Assembly (NCBI GenBank): GCA_022829145.1
Contig: CM040746.1
Span: forward strand, 3,504,731-3,568,730
Reading direction: 5' to 3'
Length of the DNA stretch: 64,000 nucleotides
From: Albula goreensis
Lineage: Eukaryota; Chordata; Actinopteri; Albuliformes; Albulidae
The notes beneath the pieces are model-generated. The model had not been told where the DNA came from, ran no database searches, and saw only the letters and a program-made list of their open reading frames with translations. A program made the position numbers and the translations under genes. Shown here in pieces: positions 24,086 to 35,341 of this stretch (the first letter of the stretch is position 1; each line of letters opens with the position of its first letter).

Positions 24086-25247
24086 CCCTCTCGCCGGGGT
24101 TGTGTAAACGTAATATGCCTTCAGAGGAAATAAGGAAATAAGGACACGGCGATAAAGGATTTGCGGTGCACTTTGATGCTTTGTGACTCGTAGGAATGTA
24201 TACGCGATGTGGAACTGTATATTATGCTTGTGACATGTTGCATTGTGTTTCGTTGTATTGCTATCTTGTCAGTACACACTGAGGTAGTTTTCATCAACTG
24301 CAAATGAAATAATAAAATATATAAAATTAAACCAAAACAGGCTTTATATAAACATCATTTTATTTCATTATTTGTTATGTTGTAGGCGAAAAAAAAACAT
24401 GTCCATCAGAATTGTTCTTTTCGTTTTAAAATATAAAATCAGAAAGAGATTGCATATGACCTCACATGTTCTATATATAATTGATTGAGTCTAACACTGG
24501 GTTGTGTTGTTTCATGGGGTTGTGCTGTTTTGCAGTAAATTGCTATCTTCTGAGATTCTATTGTACTTTGTTTTATTCCATCACATTGTGTCTGTGCACA
24601 GCACTCTCATCCGTACTCTATTTCAGCTTCCTGGAGAAAGTTGTTGGGGACATCTGACTCTTACAAATCTCTTATCATCAATGGCCCACCTTCACTGTAG
24701 TCTCGCTCAAACTCCAGGGCAGAATGCAGAAACCGCACATTTACAAATTCATTCCGTCCTCGGCAAAGGATTCCCCTGCTTTTTCCCACGATACTCTGGG
24801 GCGTTTCCATTTTGCTTCCAGATAGTTGAGATGGGGTGGATTCCCAGGACCACTGACAGGGAAATTGGAGAGGATATTCAGTTGCAAGCCGTGAGGCTGT
24901 AATGGCGGGGTTTTCACACCTCGGCAACCACCGTGAGAACCGTCTGTCCCACAACCGAGCTAACTGCAACAGGCTGTGTGGTATTGCATTAGCCAAAGTA
25001 AGCAATTGTCCTCCCCCCACAAACACACACATACACGCAAACACTTTGCAACCCTCACACACATACAAACATAAACACGCACATACTGTATGTACACGTA
25101 CACACACAAACACACAACTTATAAATATTAACTTATTTATAGACACGAACATGAAAGCTCGCTAGCAGCCACATAGATGGAAACACAGCTACACACTGGT
25201 ACACACTCTTACTTAAATACACAGGCATTTCGGTGTGCACACGCATA
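24086..25247. other. Gene-free sequence with AC-rich stretch
   Basis: An imperfect (AC)n-rich stretch spans about 25017-25113 and creates His-Thr frames on the plus strand and Val-Cys frames on the minus strand. A 132-codon plus-strand frame at 24504-24902 has no recognisable domain. Confidence 0.45.
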
Positions 25248-26713
25248 GGTCCTCATTGATGAAATGTGAGCCGAACGAATTTGATCGTAAATCGTTTGCA
25301 AATGCATTTACGCAAAAAAATGTGGGATTTATCAAAGTTTTTGTATATCAGTTTGTTTGTAGGTTCCAAAGAAATTTCACAAGTGCTCTAAACTGTTCGT
25401 ATTGTGTGTGTAAATAGAAAAATACGGCTGTAAAGTGTTTTTTTGCTTTTATTTTTCCATTCAATCATCTTTTACTAGATTAAAAATGAGTTTAAAATTA
25501 TTTGGTAGTAATATAGTAATATTATAATGACTCAAATTGTTATATAAAATAACTATCGGACTCAACATAAAAACAGGTGATGCTGAGTAATCCTGATTAA
25601 TCACATTAATTCTTATTTGGACTTTAAAATGAATTCCATAAAACACGTGAACGATGTTTGCTATAAATAAGGAGCACAAACCATTGCGTCTTCATTGCTA
25701 TGGCTGACCTCACTCTATTTGCGGTAAGATAAAAGTAAGCAGTCAGCACATCTCCGAAACACAGCAAAAATAGGACTGTCATAATACATTTACATTCTTA
25801 TTTAATAAACATACATTCTTAGCTGATTGGATCATTTACTGTGTAGGAATTTGCGATTTAATTTTCTTCCGTCTTTGAAAAATAAATCTAAATCAATTGT
25901 TGTTATTTTTATACAAGGTAAAATGACGTTAGAGTTTGTGTTTGAAAAGGAGACGGACTGCAGGGTAGAGGGAAAGGCAAGGGAGGGCACACTTTTATGG
26001 AGGAACTATTTTACTTGGGATTCGTTCCAAGTTGATTTTGGAAAAATGCGACAGTCCCAACGATGTATTCAATGTGTCATTACCACTTTGGCCAACCACG
26101 CCCCTCCTCGCAGGCCCGGGTGCGGCTGCCTCTCAGGATTTAAGGCAACGATAAGGCTGGCATACAGAAACTTACCTTCAGAGTTTGAGGGTGATTGATC
26201 CAAGACGCAGGAAAACAGATCGCTGTCACCCTCCAACAGTAATTCCAGCTAACAACGTCACTCCATTAATTCACCTCCAGTTTCATGTCGAACCATTTTC
26301 TTTTAACCTGTTGCAGCGTAGGCAGAACTTTTGACACCAAATTTACTGCAAAAGTTACTTCTTGCCAGGCTTTGGTCTTCCCCGGCACCGACACTTACTC
26401 TACTGGACAAAGTTTTTTTTGGGTTCTGTTTAGGTTAACACAACTTACGTCGCCACTTCAGAAATGTTTTTTTTTTTTTTTACCTTTCCTCTTTACAAGC
26501 TCCTTATATAGTATTTCAGGAGCATCGATGTATGCAAATTGAAAATTCTGTGAACGCGCTTCTCATTTATAATTGGTATTTATCAACATACGCACGGAAT
26601 ACGAACAAACGCTGTTTTTACGCGTGTTGGATAAATCCAGCGGAACCTGTTAGTTGGTATCCGTTGACATGTAAATTTACACTGTTTTATGAAAATATCG
26701 ATAAATGAGGCCC
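25248..26713. mobile_element. Harbinger-like non-autonomous DNA transposon
   Basis: The left end 'ggtcctcattgatgaa' is matched by the reverse complement of the right end, 'gggcctcatttatcga', an imperfect terminal inverted repeat. The 'ggcctcatttat' terminus is characteristic of a common fish element group usually assigned to PIF/Harbinger. The interior (about 1.47 kb) has CpG-containing, primer-like words ('acgcaaaaaaatgtg', 'tacgcgtgttgg') but no intact transposase. A 123-codon plus-strand frame (25827-26198) shows no DDE motif. I see no convincing 3-bp target duplication, so boundaries may be off by a few bases. Confidence 0.58.
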
Positions 26714-27412
26714 ACGGAACATATGCATACAAACATGCATATGACAACCCCAAGCTAACGCAATTGCATAGACACAGACTCGAACACAAACAGCTCCAGC
26801 CAATAATAAAAAATGTACCGTCTAAAAAGCAAAAAGTATGAATATTAGTGTTTTAATGCTGTTACGGGAACACACAGACCTGATGTCTGTAAACACGCAA
26901 ACTATATCTTGAGACGGCCTGGATGTTGTAAGCCAGTGGAGACTTGAGTATTTGTATATCACTTATTAGCATCCATCTGGCAATCTGCTTTAGAAATGAT
27001 TACACAATAATGAAATCCCAGGATTCCTTTGATTTAATTGCAATCTGTGCTGATAACATTTTGGGTAGGAACTGTGGGGGGTGTTGAATCGGGAGCCTCA
27101 TATTTGCCTGTAAGCAATCCCTGAGTGCTTCTAATAATGCAAACCCAGATTTATTGAATTACATTTATGCATTTAGGATTTATTATATGTACTTCTGCCC
27201 GTAAACCTATCAAGGCCGTTTTATTTTATAGATCATCACAAAGTGCTTTAAGAGCAGCCGGTTGTTTAACAGGAACACAGTTGAAGCACAGCGAAAGGCT
27301 AAAAGGTTCTGTTCCACAGAGGAGATTCAGAAAAGCTTCTGTTCGGAACAGCTTCAAGGTGAATCAGAACAGCTTCTCGGGTCTGGGTCCAGAAGCACTG
27401 GTGTAAAACGGA
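26714..27412. other. Gene-free sequence, weak conserved-element candidate
   Basis: The part at about 26960-27170 has the look of a non-coding conserved element: homeodomain-like 'gatttaattgcaat', 'aatgattacacaataat' and no open frame. No transposon ends are seen. This is inference only. Confidence 0.25.
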
Positions 27413-27800
27413 GGCCGCATCTGAAATCGCATACTTTGTCCTGTATAGTAGGCAAAAATCAGTACGCGTATGCGAGCGTAACCCGGATGGCGTACTGCTT
27501 CCGGTAAAATTCTGCAATGTGCAAAGGACTGCACGCTGTGCTATCCCACAAGGCCGTTGGGTGGATTGAGACCAAAGAAGAAGACGGCAGAGACAGTGGA
27601 TTTCTGTGAAGTTTTACGACAGATGTACATCAGTTGTAAACCTCTGGCTATTAGACTGAAGAAAATCGTGACTGTTATATCTGTAGTAGTGTGTCTGAAA
27701 ACTCGCGTACTACACTGAGTAGTAGGCACTACGTTGACGTAAGAGCAGTTCGCTTTTGTTCTAAGTAGGCACTGATTCGTATGCAATTTCGGATTCGGCC
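27413..27800. mobile_element. Non-autonomous TIR transposon, family T copy 1 (388 bp)
   Basis: The left terminus ggccgcatctgaaatcgcat and the reverse complement of the right terminus, ggccgaatccgaaattgcat, match at 16 of 20 positions. The interior ('cagtacgcg', 'gcgtactgcttccggtaaaa', 'gctgtgctatccca') is homologous to the element at 62262-62806. No transposase is present. Superfamily is not certain; no target-site duplication is obvious by eye. Confidence 0.68.
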
Positions 27801-29696
27801 AGTCACTATCCAGGGGTGCTTGACTGGACTTGTCCAGAGCTTCAGGATGTCTTTGTAAAACATTCCCCATCCAGAATAAGAATAAAAAAAAATAAATTCA
27901 GGACCCTTTATTCCAGTGCTTATAATCCATATAAGTTAGGCCAGGATGCGTTTTGATCACGACCAGAACTCTTTTATATTCAATTGATTAATATGAGCAA
28001 TAGTGCCAAACTTGGCTAACAACATTCCCGGTATATAATATCACTAAAGCACTGATGCAAGTTAAAAATAAGAGCTAAAATATAACTAATGAATTCAAAC
28101 TATGTATTCATAATAACATATCTGTAAGAAAATATATCTTAGCCAGCGTTGGAGGTTGGTAAACGATTCTGCTTCCTGACTGCGGTAGGAAGCCCGTTCA
28201 ACGGGCTAGCCTGTCAGGACTGATCCTGTGTGGCTGAACAGGGCCCAATAGGTAGAGTTTAAGTCCCCAGCATGCCCTACCGCTGATATTGCGCAGCGTT
28301 ATCCTGTGAGCTCCACGCATGTTTACAGCATGATGTTTGCTCGCTTTGCCCGTTGTTTCTGGTGAAGTACAGTGGACGTGGCAGACATAGATTTTAGCCA
28401 CATGCTCATTTCTCTCCCGCAACAAGAGCAAATTGCTGTTTTGGAGCAGCAATGAAAAAAGGCAGTGGGATACTTGATTAAATGGAAAGCTTTTTCTTCT
28501 CTCAAAAACCTTGTTCAGGGCCGCTGTTTTTTTTTCTCCCGATTTCCATTTTCTAGTGTTTCTCGCAAACCGCAGAAAACTGGCAGTGAAAAAAAGCAAT
28601 AATAAAAAAAAGGATGACGGCTAGTTTGAGAGGAATGTAGTGTGCTGGGGGACAGAGGCCGAATGGGTCAGAGAATTATCCTGCCAGAGGACCACCAGTA
28701 GAGGCATCTCTCTTCTACAGAATAACTGTAAAATAAGAGGACAGACACAGCTATGAAGGAGAGTGCAGCTCATTCCAACAAACATAAACTTCAACAAACT
28801 TCTGAGCGTTTATCTTTTATCGTTTTAATGGGAACAGTGCAAAGCAGCTGCAACAAACAAGATACAAGTGCGGGGATTTGGCTCTATTTATATAATAAAA
28901 ATCATATGCTAACATTTGTTGACTTTTTTTGAATGCCTCTTCCTGGGATCTGAACCAATGGCCTTGAATTCGTATGCAGTGAATCACCAATCAAATGGCA
29001 TTAAACAAGCACCCAGATATCCTTTCATGCATTCAAACACTGGCAGTACACTGATTAGAAATAAAATGAAACCAAAACGGAAAATTGTAAAAATTTAGAT
29101 TCCTCAAACGTCAATCCAATTTTTAAATGCATTAGCATTCGGTATAATCTTGTATCAGTTTTCATCTGTTTTTCAGTGTTTTTAAATGTTTTATAGTGAT
29201 CACATTTCATTTCAAATGTCTGTATTTAATAAATATAAAAGCGTAGGTGTTCATAGTCATTTTTGTAACAATGAGTCATGCACAAACTAGAACATTTATC
29301 AGCATTGACTGATACACTTGCTACAGTTTATAAAACATTAAACCAAAGTAACTGAGTGCATGCAATTTGTGAAACCCACATAATCGCTTATTTAACCGCA
29401 AATCCAGAGTCAGGTGCCAGAATGCAGCTGAATCCATCACAGAAAACAGCAAGTTGACTGAAAGTGTCAAGAGGAATAGTGTCACAAAATGGCTCATGCT
29501 AAAATACCGAGTAGGAAAGAGGAACAGCAGTGGCAAGCTGAATCTCACCAACAGGGATAGACAGACTCCAAACAGAACAATGACTTCAAAAATGACCTCT
29601 GAATATAATCTATACCTCACTGACCTTGTCTCTACAAAAACTATCATCATATGTAGCAAAAGGGTAGTATTTACCACTGTAAAACATGATTAACTA
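27801..29696. other. Gene-free sequence with a 17-bp palindrome
   Basis: agcccgtt and aacgggct flank a single C at 28191-28207, a perfect 8-bp-arm palindrome. The surrounding 28140-28520 is of mixed composition with no recognised exon. A B-box-like 'ggttcagatccca' on the minus strand near 28947-28959 may mark an old SINE, but nothing else supports it. Confidence 0.35.
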
Positions 29697-30036
29697 CGAG
29701 TTACCATTTTACAACATACCCACTGCCCTATGGATTCAATACTTGGTTTTGCACGCCAAGAGCGACACAAACACCCTCCATGGCCTGGACAATCAACTGA
29801 TTGAAACATCGCTGAACCTTTATGAGAAGTTCTACAGTAGATTTTCATCTTTTTCATGTCTCAAACAACTGGATGCTGCCTTGTTGAAGAATGGTCCAAT
29901 ATCTTAGAAACTGTACAAAACGTGTATAACAAAATTCCAAGAAGAATTAAAACCACTGGGTGGCCAAACTCACTATTAGTTAGTAAATACTCATTTATTG
30001 TTGGCGTTTCCATTATTTTAATAACTATACCCTCTA
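29697..30036 (+). mobile_element. Tc1-like transposon relic, 3' end
   Basis: The C-terminus of a Tc1-family DDE transposase is recognisable in the conceptual translation: EEWSNI at 29886-29903, then 'TVQNVYNKIPRRIKT' to about 29952, matching the conserved end of fish Tc1-like transposases. Upstream, 'catggcctggacaatcaact' corresponds to the PWPGQSPDLN region that leads to the last catalytic acidic residue, now disrupted by a stop. Downstream, 'attgttggcgtttccattat' is the usual 3' non-coding end. Most of the 5' transposase is absent. The element is dead. Confidence 0.75.
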
Positions 30037-31289
30037 GTTAACCTGCACCAAACCATGTCTGAGTCATGTAGCTCTCCTCCTAACACACACACACAAACAG
30101 ACACACATCAACACGCATACACGCTCTCTCACACACAACACTGTCCTGTCATAATGGACACATATCTCCTGTACGTCTCGGTCTCACCCAGATTTCCGTC
30201 TGCTCACAGCGGGCTACGACAGGCAATCTGCTGACCGTACCCACAAGCACGGATGGGGTCCTGACTCATTTAAGGAATATTTACGAACTACAACAGCCTC
30301 TCACAACAGTGAAACCAAACTTAGCCTCCGTCGGGAACACATGCAGAGGTGAGGCTCCTCTCCCAGCTGCCTATACGATTCCTCCCAGCATCCTTGTTCA
30401 CATGTTTACATCCAATGTACATATACTTTGTACAAATGAAGGCATTGCAGATTTTATGTAATACTGCTTTTACCTTTTTTCAGCAATACTTTTCTCTCTC
30501 TGTCTCAGCCTCTCAGTCTGCATTATTGACTTAATGTTAGTACTGATCAGGGGCTGTAGCAAATTCAGATAATATGTGTTTCTGGTGGAGACAGAGGGGG
30601 GAAAAATCCATCTGATTTTCCGGTAATTACATGGAACCATATTCCTGTATTGACTCTTCTGGTTGCCATGGTTGCTAAGTACACCTGTGAGTTGCTCTCA
30701 GATCCGTGGACGGGAAACAAACACAGTCCTCATCATCTATCCTTTCACAAACAGGACACACAATTGCCCACAACGACGAGTCACCCAAACACAGACGGAC
30801 ACAATGTATCCTCCATTAGCTTCTGCTCGTATTGCTCTTCCAGCATAATTAAATTACATTAAGGTCTAACGTAGGATGTGGGTAGTAAGGGAGGTGGGGG
30901 CGGGGGTGGCTGTTGGAGAAACTCACCTGCTGGAGGAGGTTTTTTTTTTGGATGAGGTCTGTGAGATGCAAGGCTTTGGCGCAAACTAAGAACATGCAAC
31001 GTGTAACCTCAGCCATCTGCTTAGAATGAGAGGTAAAATAATCTTTATACCGGCCGGGACTTGCACAGACAGGATGACTTAAAAACGTGTGCTGTGGACA
31101 CTGTTTGCATGTCTGATACGCAAACTACATGGACCACACATTATCCAGAAATTTCTATGCTCGCTCTTGATGTTGTGGTATGTCGTTAATGACAGAGTTT
31201 GCCGCTGCGTTCACGGTTAAGTCTCCATCATTGCCTGCTGTTAAGTGACTGAATTAATGAGGGAAAAAATTATTTCAAAGTGCTAATAT
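30037..31289. other. Gene-free sequence with AC-rich stretch
   Basis: An imperfect AC-rich stretch covers about 30080-30135 and a G-rich stretch about 30888-30910. No exon is recognised. Confidence 0.45.
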
Positions 31290-31475
31290 GGTCACTCCCT
31301 GTTTTCGTCAAAGGAGTCGCTGTCCCCTTACACTAAGGAGTCACTGTCACATGGCCCAGCGACTCCTTGTTACACAGCCCATTGAATCACTGCCACACAC
31401 TGCAGCCAAGTCACTGTCAAGCTGGAGCCGCTGCTACACAGTCCGGAGAATCACTGTCTTAATCACTGTCATCAT
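31290..31475. repeat. Degenerate tandem repeat, about 20-35 bp period
   Basis: Variants of 'gagtcactgtcacac' recur about seven times ('gagtcgctgtccc', 'gagtcactgtcac', 'gaatcactgccac', 'aagtcactgtcaa', 'gagccgctgctac', 'gaatcactgtctt', 'taatcactgtcat'). Spacing is irregular, 15-36 bp. Confidence 0.65.
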
Positions 31476-32059
31476 CTTTGAATCTTTCAGCTCCTTCAGT
31501 AGGACTTAGCAATGGTGAGCAATGGCCATGCAGATTTATCTTATGACGTTGCTCAACAGGAGGTCCTCCATTTTTAAAACAGAGGAAACGATTTGTATGT
31601 TTTATTGTTTTTGGAAAGGGAGGTCTGTATTTGTAATAGATCTGGAGATTTAGTAGCAGAAGGTGTCTGAGAGATAATAGCAGAAATAGTGACCGCTTCA
31701 CTCATCTTTGCCCCAGGAATGAGAATCTAAAATTTATGAGAACATGACCCTTCTTACAATCTCGCTGACTGACTGAACACCTGTGAAATACAGTAGCTCA
31801 GCTAGGAAGTGTGAAACACAGTGACTTTGCTGTCTGAGACAGTGTCTCAGATGTATTTTTTAGAGATGTGTGCCTTTTTGTTGTCTCACAAGGGTTAACT
31901 TCCTTGTGATTGGCCATACTCTAGAATCCTCCGCCCCTTTCTGTGGAGGAGTCAGGGAATGCACTAGAATGCACATGCACTCCTTGCCAACCTCCAGCCG
32001 GACCGTTATCAAACGCAGTCATACCCCTGCCCCTCCCCTCCCTCATAATTAGGTCCTTC
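31476..32059. other. Gene-free sequence
   Basis: Nothing recognisable. Confidence 0.4.
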
Positions 32060-32290
32060 ATTTTACTGGCTTGTCATTCTCAGTTAGCTGGGCTATAGTG
32101 GCAGCAAGAGACGTCAGTTCCAATTAGGGGAACGTCTGCCTGGCCCTGATTGTGACTAACGTAGACCTGATTCAAAGGCTAATTCCACCCCAAACAAAGG
32201 CTGCTCGCTTAAATAAGGAAACCGCAGCGCCGCGGCTGCGGCGCTAATCCAATGAGAAATCTGTCACTGGAACCCAAAGGGACATGGGCA
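32060..32290. promoter_or_regulatory. Candidate conserved non-coding element with GC hairpin
   Basis: A mixed-composition block without coding frame. It contains a perfect 8-bp inverted repeat, agcgccgc (32226-32233) and gcggcgct (32238-32245), around a 4-nt loop, followed by 'aatccaatgag' with a CCAAT box. Homeodomain-like 'caattagg' and TCF-like 'ttcaaagg' words precede it. A promoter or enhancer is possible; no exon supports a promoter. Confidence 0.28.
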
Positions 32291-33499
32291 CGGAGCAGAG
32301 GACGGGGATATCTGAGTCATTTCACCTGTGAGAGCGTGGGAGCGGAGCAGAGCAGGTCCACAGCGCTCACTCTCTACGCTGTTCTCTCCATGGCCAAGCA
32401 ACGCGCACATGCATGATTTTTTTCCCCTCTCGGCTAACACTTGTATGATTCAAGGAAAATTCATGGAATGTTCCCCGAGATATTTTGATGAATATCTTTG
32501 GCAGGGTGGTCTGGAGGTGGTGCAGGATTCCTCATGAAGGATAGCCAAGCCCCCTTAAGAAATAAAAATATTCTGGGGGTCACCTCTTGTATAATTTTAC
32601 ATATGTAGCATCCGTTTGTGTGTTGCAGTGGTTTCTCCATCCATCACACCAACCCCCTCCCCCAAATCTGTATCATACCCACCCCCTCTGAAATAAAATG
32701 TTTTCCAACATAGGACCCCCCTCCCCCCCCCCACTGAAGGAATAGAGATAAATTCAAACAATGAAATGTGAGTCATTGTCTTCTATCATTACCTGACTGG
32801 AGAATCCACCCTTAGCCAGGAGAGTAGACAGAGGAGTTAGCATGTCCAATGTAAAATTATGAGACTTAAAAACCACATAAAAGTGTTTTCTGAAACATGA
32901 TTTACCATCATTAAATTCAGCATTATCATCTGAGTGTAAAAGTATGTTTTAGGAGTTAGTTTAAGCTTAGGTTAGCGGAGGGTTGTTTAAACGAAGGCCT
33001 GGGTGGACAGGGAGGATACTCATTGCAAGGATAGCGACAGACAGACTGCCGGAATAGAACATACTGTGGCTTGGTATTTTGTTAGTGGTGAGGTAACTAT
33101 GATTGTGTAACCAAGGTCTGTACAGTCAGTGTTTCCGGACTGCCTACTTATAGACCATCCTAACACCAAGGCTACATAAAACAGACACAACTAAATTCAC
33201 CTGGAATCAAGACAGAGACTTGAGTCAATTTAACAGCAAGTTTATTAAAATTATGTAATAAATTGGAAACAGAAAAAAGCCTGGAAGAGAGCTACAGTCA
33301 GGTTTAAGAGTAATAAATCACAGTTATTAACCACAGTTAATAATCAACAGTTAATAATCAAAAATTTATTTAAAAAATTGTTTTGTTTCTACTAAAGTGT
33401 TGTACTAAAGTGTTAATAGCTACTCATCCGAGGGCACAATCGCTCCAGTGCTCCGCTAGCTATCACGCCGTGCTCTCAATGATCCACTGCCAACTCAGG
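32291..33499. other. Gene-free sequence, C-rich and AT-rich parts
   Basis: C-rich runs occur at about 32645-32740. A 15-bp direct repeat ('cagttaataatcaa') sits near 33338-33362. No exon is recognised. Confidence 0.42.
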
Positions 33500-34083
33500 T
33501 GAAAATAGCGAAGTTTTTTGAAACAGTCTGTTACTCAACCTACGAGAGAGAACACTATTCCAGATCTGGTTCTGCGTTATAACCCTGATAGAAATTGCAG
33601 TACTGAGGTAAGGGAGCCACTTAGGAGAGGTGACCATTTGCGCTGTTACATTTGAAGTTTTCTGGCAAGTTGAGTCCACTTCCTCCAATGCTACAATTTT
33701 CAACGTTAGAGAAGCAGACTTTGTTAAGATGCAAGATTATACAAACAATATAAACTGGGAACATCTTCTAGCAAAATGTAAAAGAAATGTGGAGTATATT
33801 TCAAAAGATTATTGTAGATGAACAGGGTAAATTCATTCCACAAGTGAGAAAAGGCAAGCTGTAAAAGAAGCATTCACAATGTATGAATATGGCATTACAG
33901 CACAGTTAGAAGCAAAAAAAAAAAAAGGAAATTTCTAGAAAATACATGTTAGACAGCTCCGAAGCAAATTAGATTATTGTAAGAAGATTGTAATATGCGA
34001 GCTCAAGTTAAAGAAATTAGGGAAGCTAAAACAAGCTTTGAAAGACAGATTGCAGTAGATGTAAAAAGTAACTGTAAATTGGC
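33500..34083 (+). mobile_element. LINE fragment: end of endonuclease and linker
   Basis: Across shifting frames the plus strand encodes 'VTQPTRENTIPDLVL' (about 33530-33574), the C-terminal signature of the apurinic-type endonuclease domain of CR1/L2-clade LINEs. It continues with 'EVREPLRRGDHL' and then the linker upstream of the reverse transcriptase: 'NVREADFVKMQDYTNNINWE' (about 33702-33761). The linker goes on through 'GKFIPQVRKGKL' and ends in 'FERQIAVDVKSNCK' (34040-34081). Several frameshifts and stops inactivate it. It lies 5' of the RT domain, which is absent: the copy stops abruptly next to a SINE. Confidence 0.8.
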
Positions 34084-34086
34084 ATG

Positions 34087-34240
34087 CCCCAGTAGCTCAT
34101 CTGGTCGCGCACATGCTATCTTAGGCCAGGGCCTTACCGCAGCAGCCTGGGTTCAAATCCAGCCCTGGCCCTTTGCTGCATGTCTTTCCCCTTCTCCTGT
34201 TTCTCTCTACTGTCACTATTAAATAAAAGTGAAAAATGCC
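34087..34240 (+). mobile_element. tRNA-derived SINE, family B
   Basis: The A box tagctcatctgg lies at 34093-34104 and a perfect B box, gggttcaaatcc, at 34149-34160. The body 'ggccctttgctgcatgtc' and the end 'tactgtcactattaaataaa' match a SINE family widespread in ray-finned fishes. It begins three bases after the LINE fragment ends. This family is different from the SINEs at 13302 and 51670. Confidence 0.87.
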
Positions 34241-35341
34241 ATTACAATGCTCCACACATTCGTAACTATTTACTTGTTGTATGGCTCCAGCAAATGTCAT
34301 TTCTGAATGCAAACCTGCATGCCTGTACAATATATTTGCACTTTGCCTCTGTGTGATTCTTATTCTCTTAATTGCATTGTTTTACACTAGGCTACAGTTA
34401 TTTCACCAGTGTTATTTCTCATAATGCATAAAGCAGTGGTTCTCAGTCCAGGGGATCCACGCATATATTGCTTTCCATTCCAACTGCAGTTTTAAAGGGA
34501 TGTTCAACTCAAATTTGTCATTTCCTATGTGAATGGACATTTTTCGTCATCTTGGTGTATGATAAACAAAACTCAATTTTTTTGAAAGTTGGATTACTTC
34601 TACACCGAGAAATTAATACCTCACCGATTTCCTTGTTCTCAAAAATTGGGTTTCAACAGGCGATGTTAAAAAATAAAATTGTTCATTATGATAATTAATA
34701 ATCAATACAATAATTACAGTTAAAAGTCACAGAACAAGAACAACATCAGTTCTGTTTTTAAGAGCTGTATTTATTCCTCCAAATAAGAAGCAGCACTGGT
34801 AAAGCTATCAAGAAAATCAAAGAAGATCAAAAAGGTCTTAATGATACCCTTCCCAAATAAAATATAAAGATACTAAAATGGAAAGCGAAAACCCTTTAAT
34901 TTTACTCTCAGTTCACAATATTCAAGTTCAGTAATAATTCACTGTCATAATTAATTTGTAGCCTACACTACCACATTGTGATCCATTGAATTTGAGTGCA
35001 AATATTTAATCATTTTTTTTAGGGACGGAGTCAGTTTCAATAATACAATACATAGTAATGACATATTCCTGGTCAGCCTCCAGTGTGTACAACACAGCCA
35101 ATAAATTATTTCCCTCCTTACAGCCTTCTAAGTATTGCTTTTATATTTCTTTTTTTTTCCTCACGAAGCCAATCTTTCTTATTTTACTTTACCTTTGAAA
35201 AATATTGTATATCATTGAAATCGTAGACATTTTGAAATAAATATTTTCATCCAGTAGCCTGGAAAAGGTATCTCTATCACTTCCTGTCACTCAAGGGTGT
35301 AATCGTGTTTCTGTCATGTTTAATATAAACTGCAGTGTAGG
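34241..35341. other. Gene-free AT-rich sequence
   Basis: No exon is recognised. 'cagtggttctcagtccaggg' at about 34434 resembles a hAT (Charlie-type) terminal repeat, but no matching second end was found. Confidence 0.4.

Noticed and set aside
24504-24902. 132-codon plus-strand frame as a gene
   Set aside because: No domain, no transmembrane or signal pattern, and an overlapping longer minus-strand frame of equally random character.
28925-28975. Minus-strand SINE
   Set aside because: Only a B-box-like ggttcagatccca is visible; no A box, body or tail.
34087-34240. Functional tRNA gene
   Set aside because: A and B boxes are present but the cloverleaf stems are not, and a SINE body and tail follow. 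The same applies to 8756, 13302 and 51670.
34434-34470. Charlie-type hAT element
   Set aside because: Only one terminal-repeat-like end ('cagtggttctcag') was found; no inverted partner within several kb.
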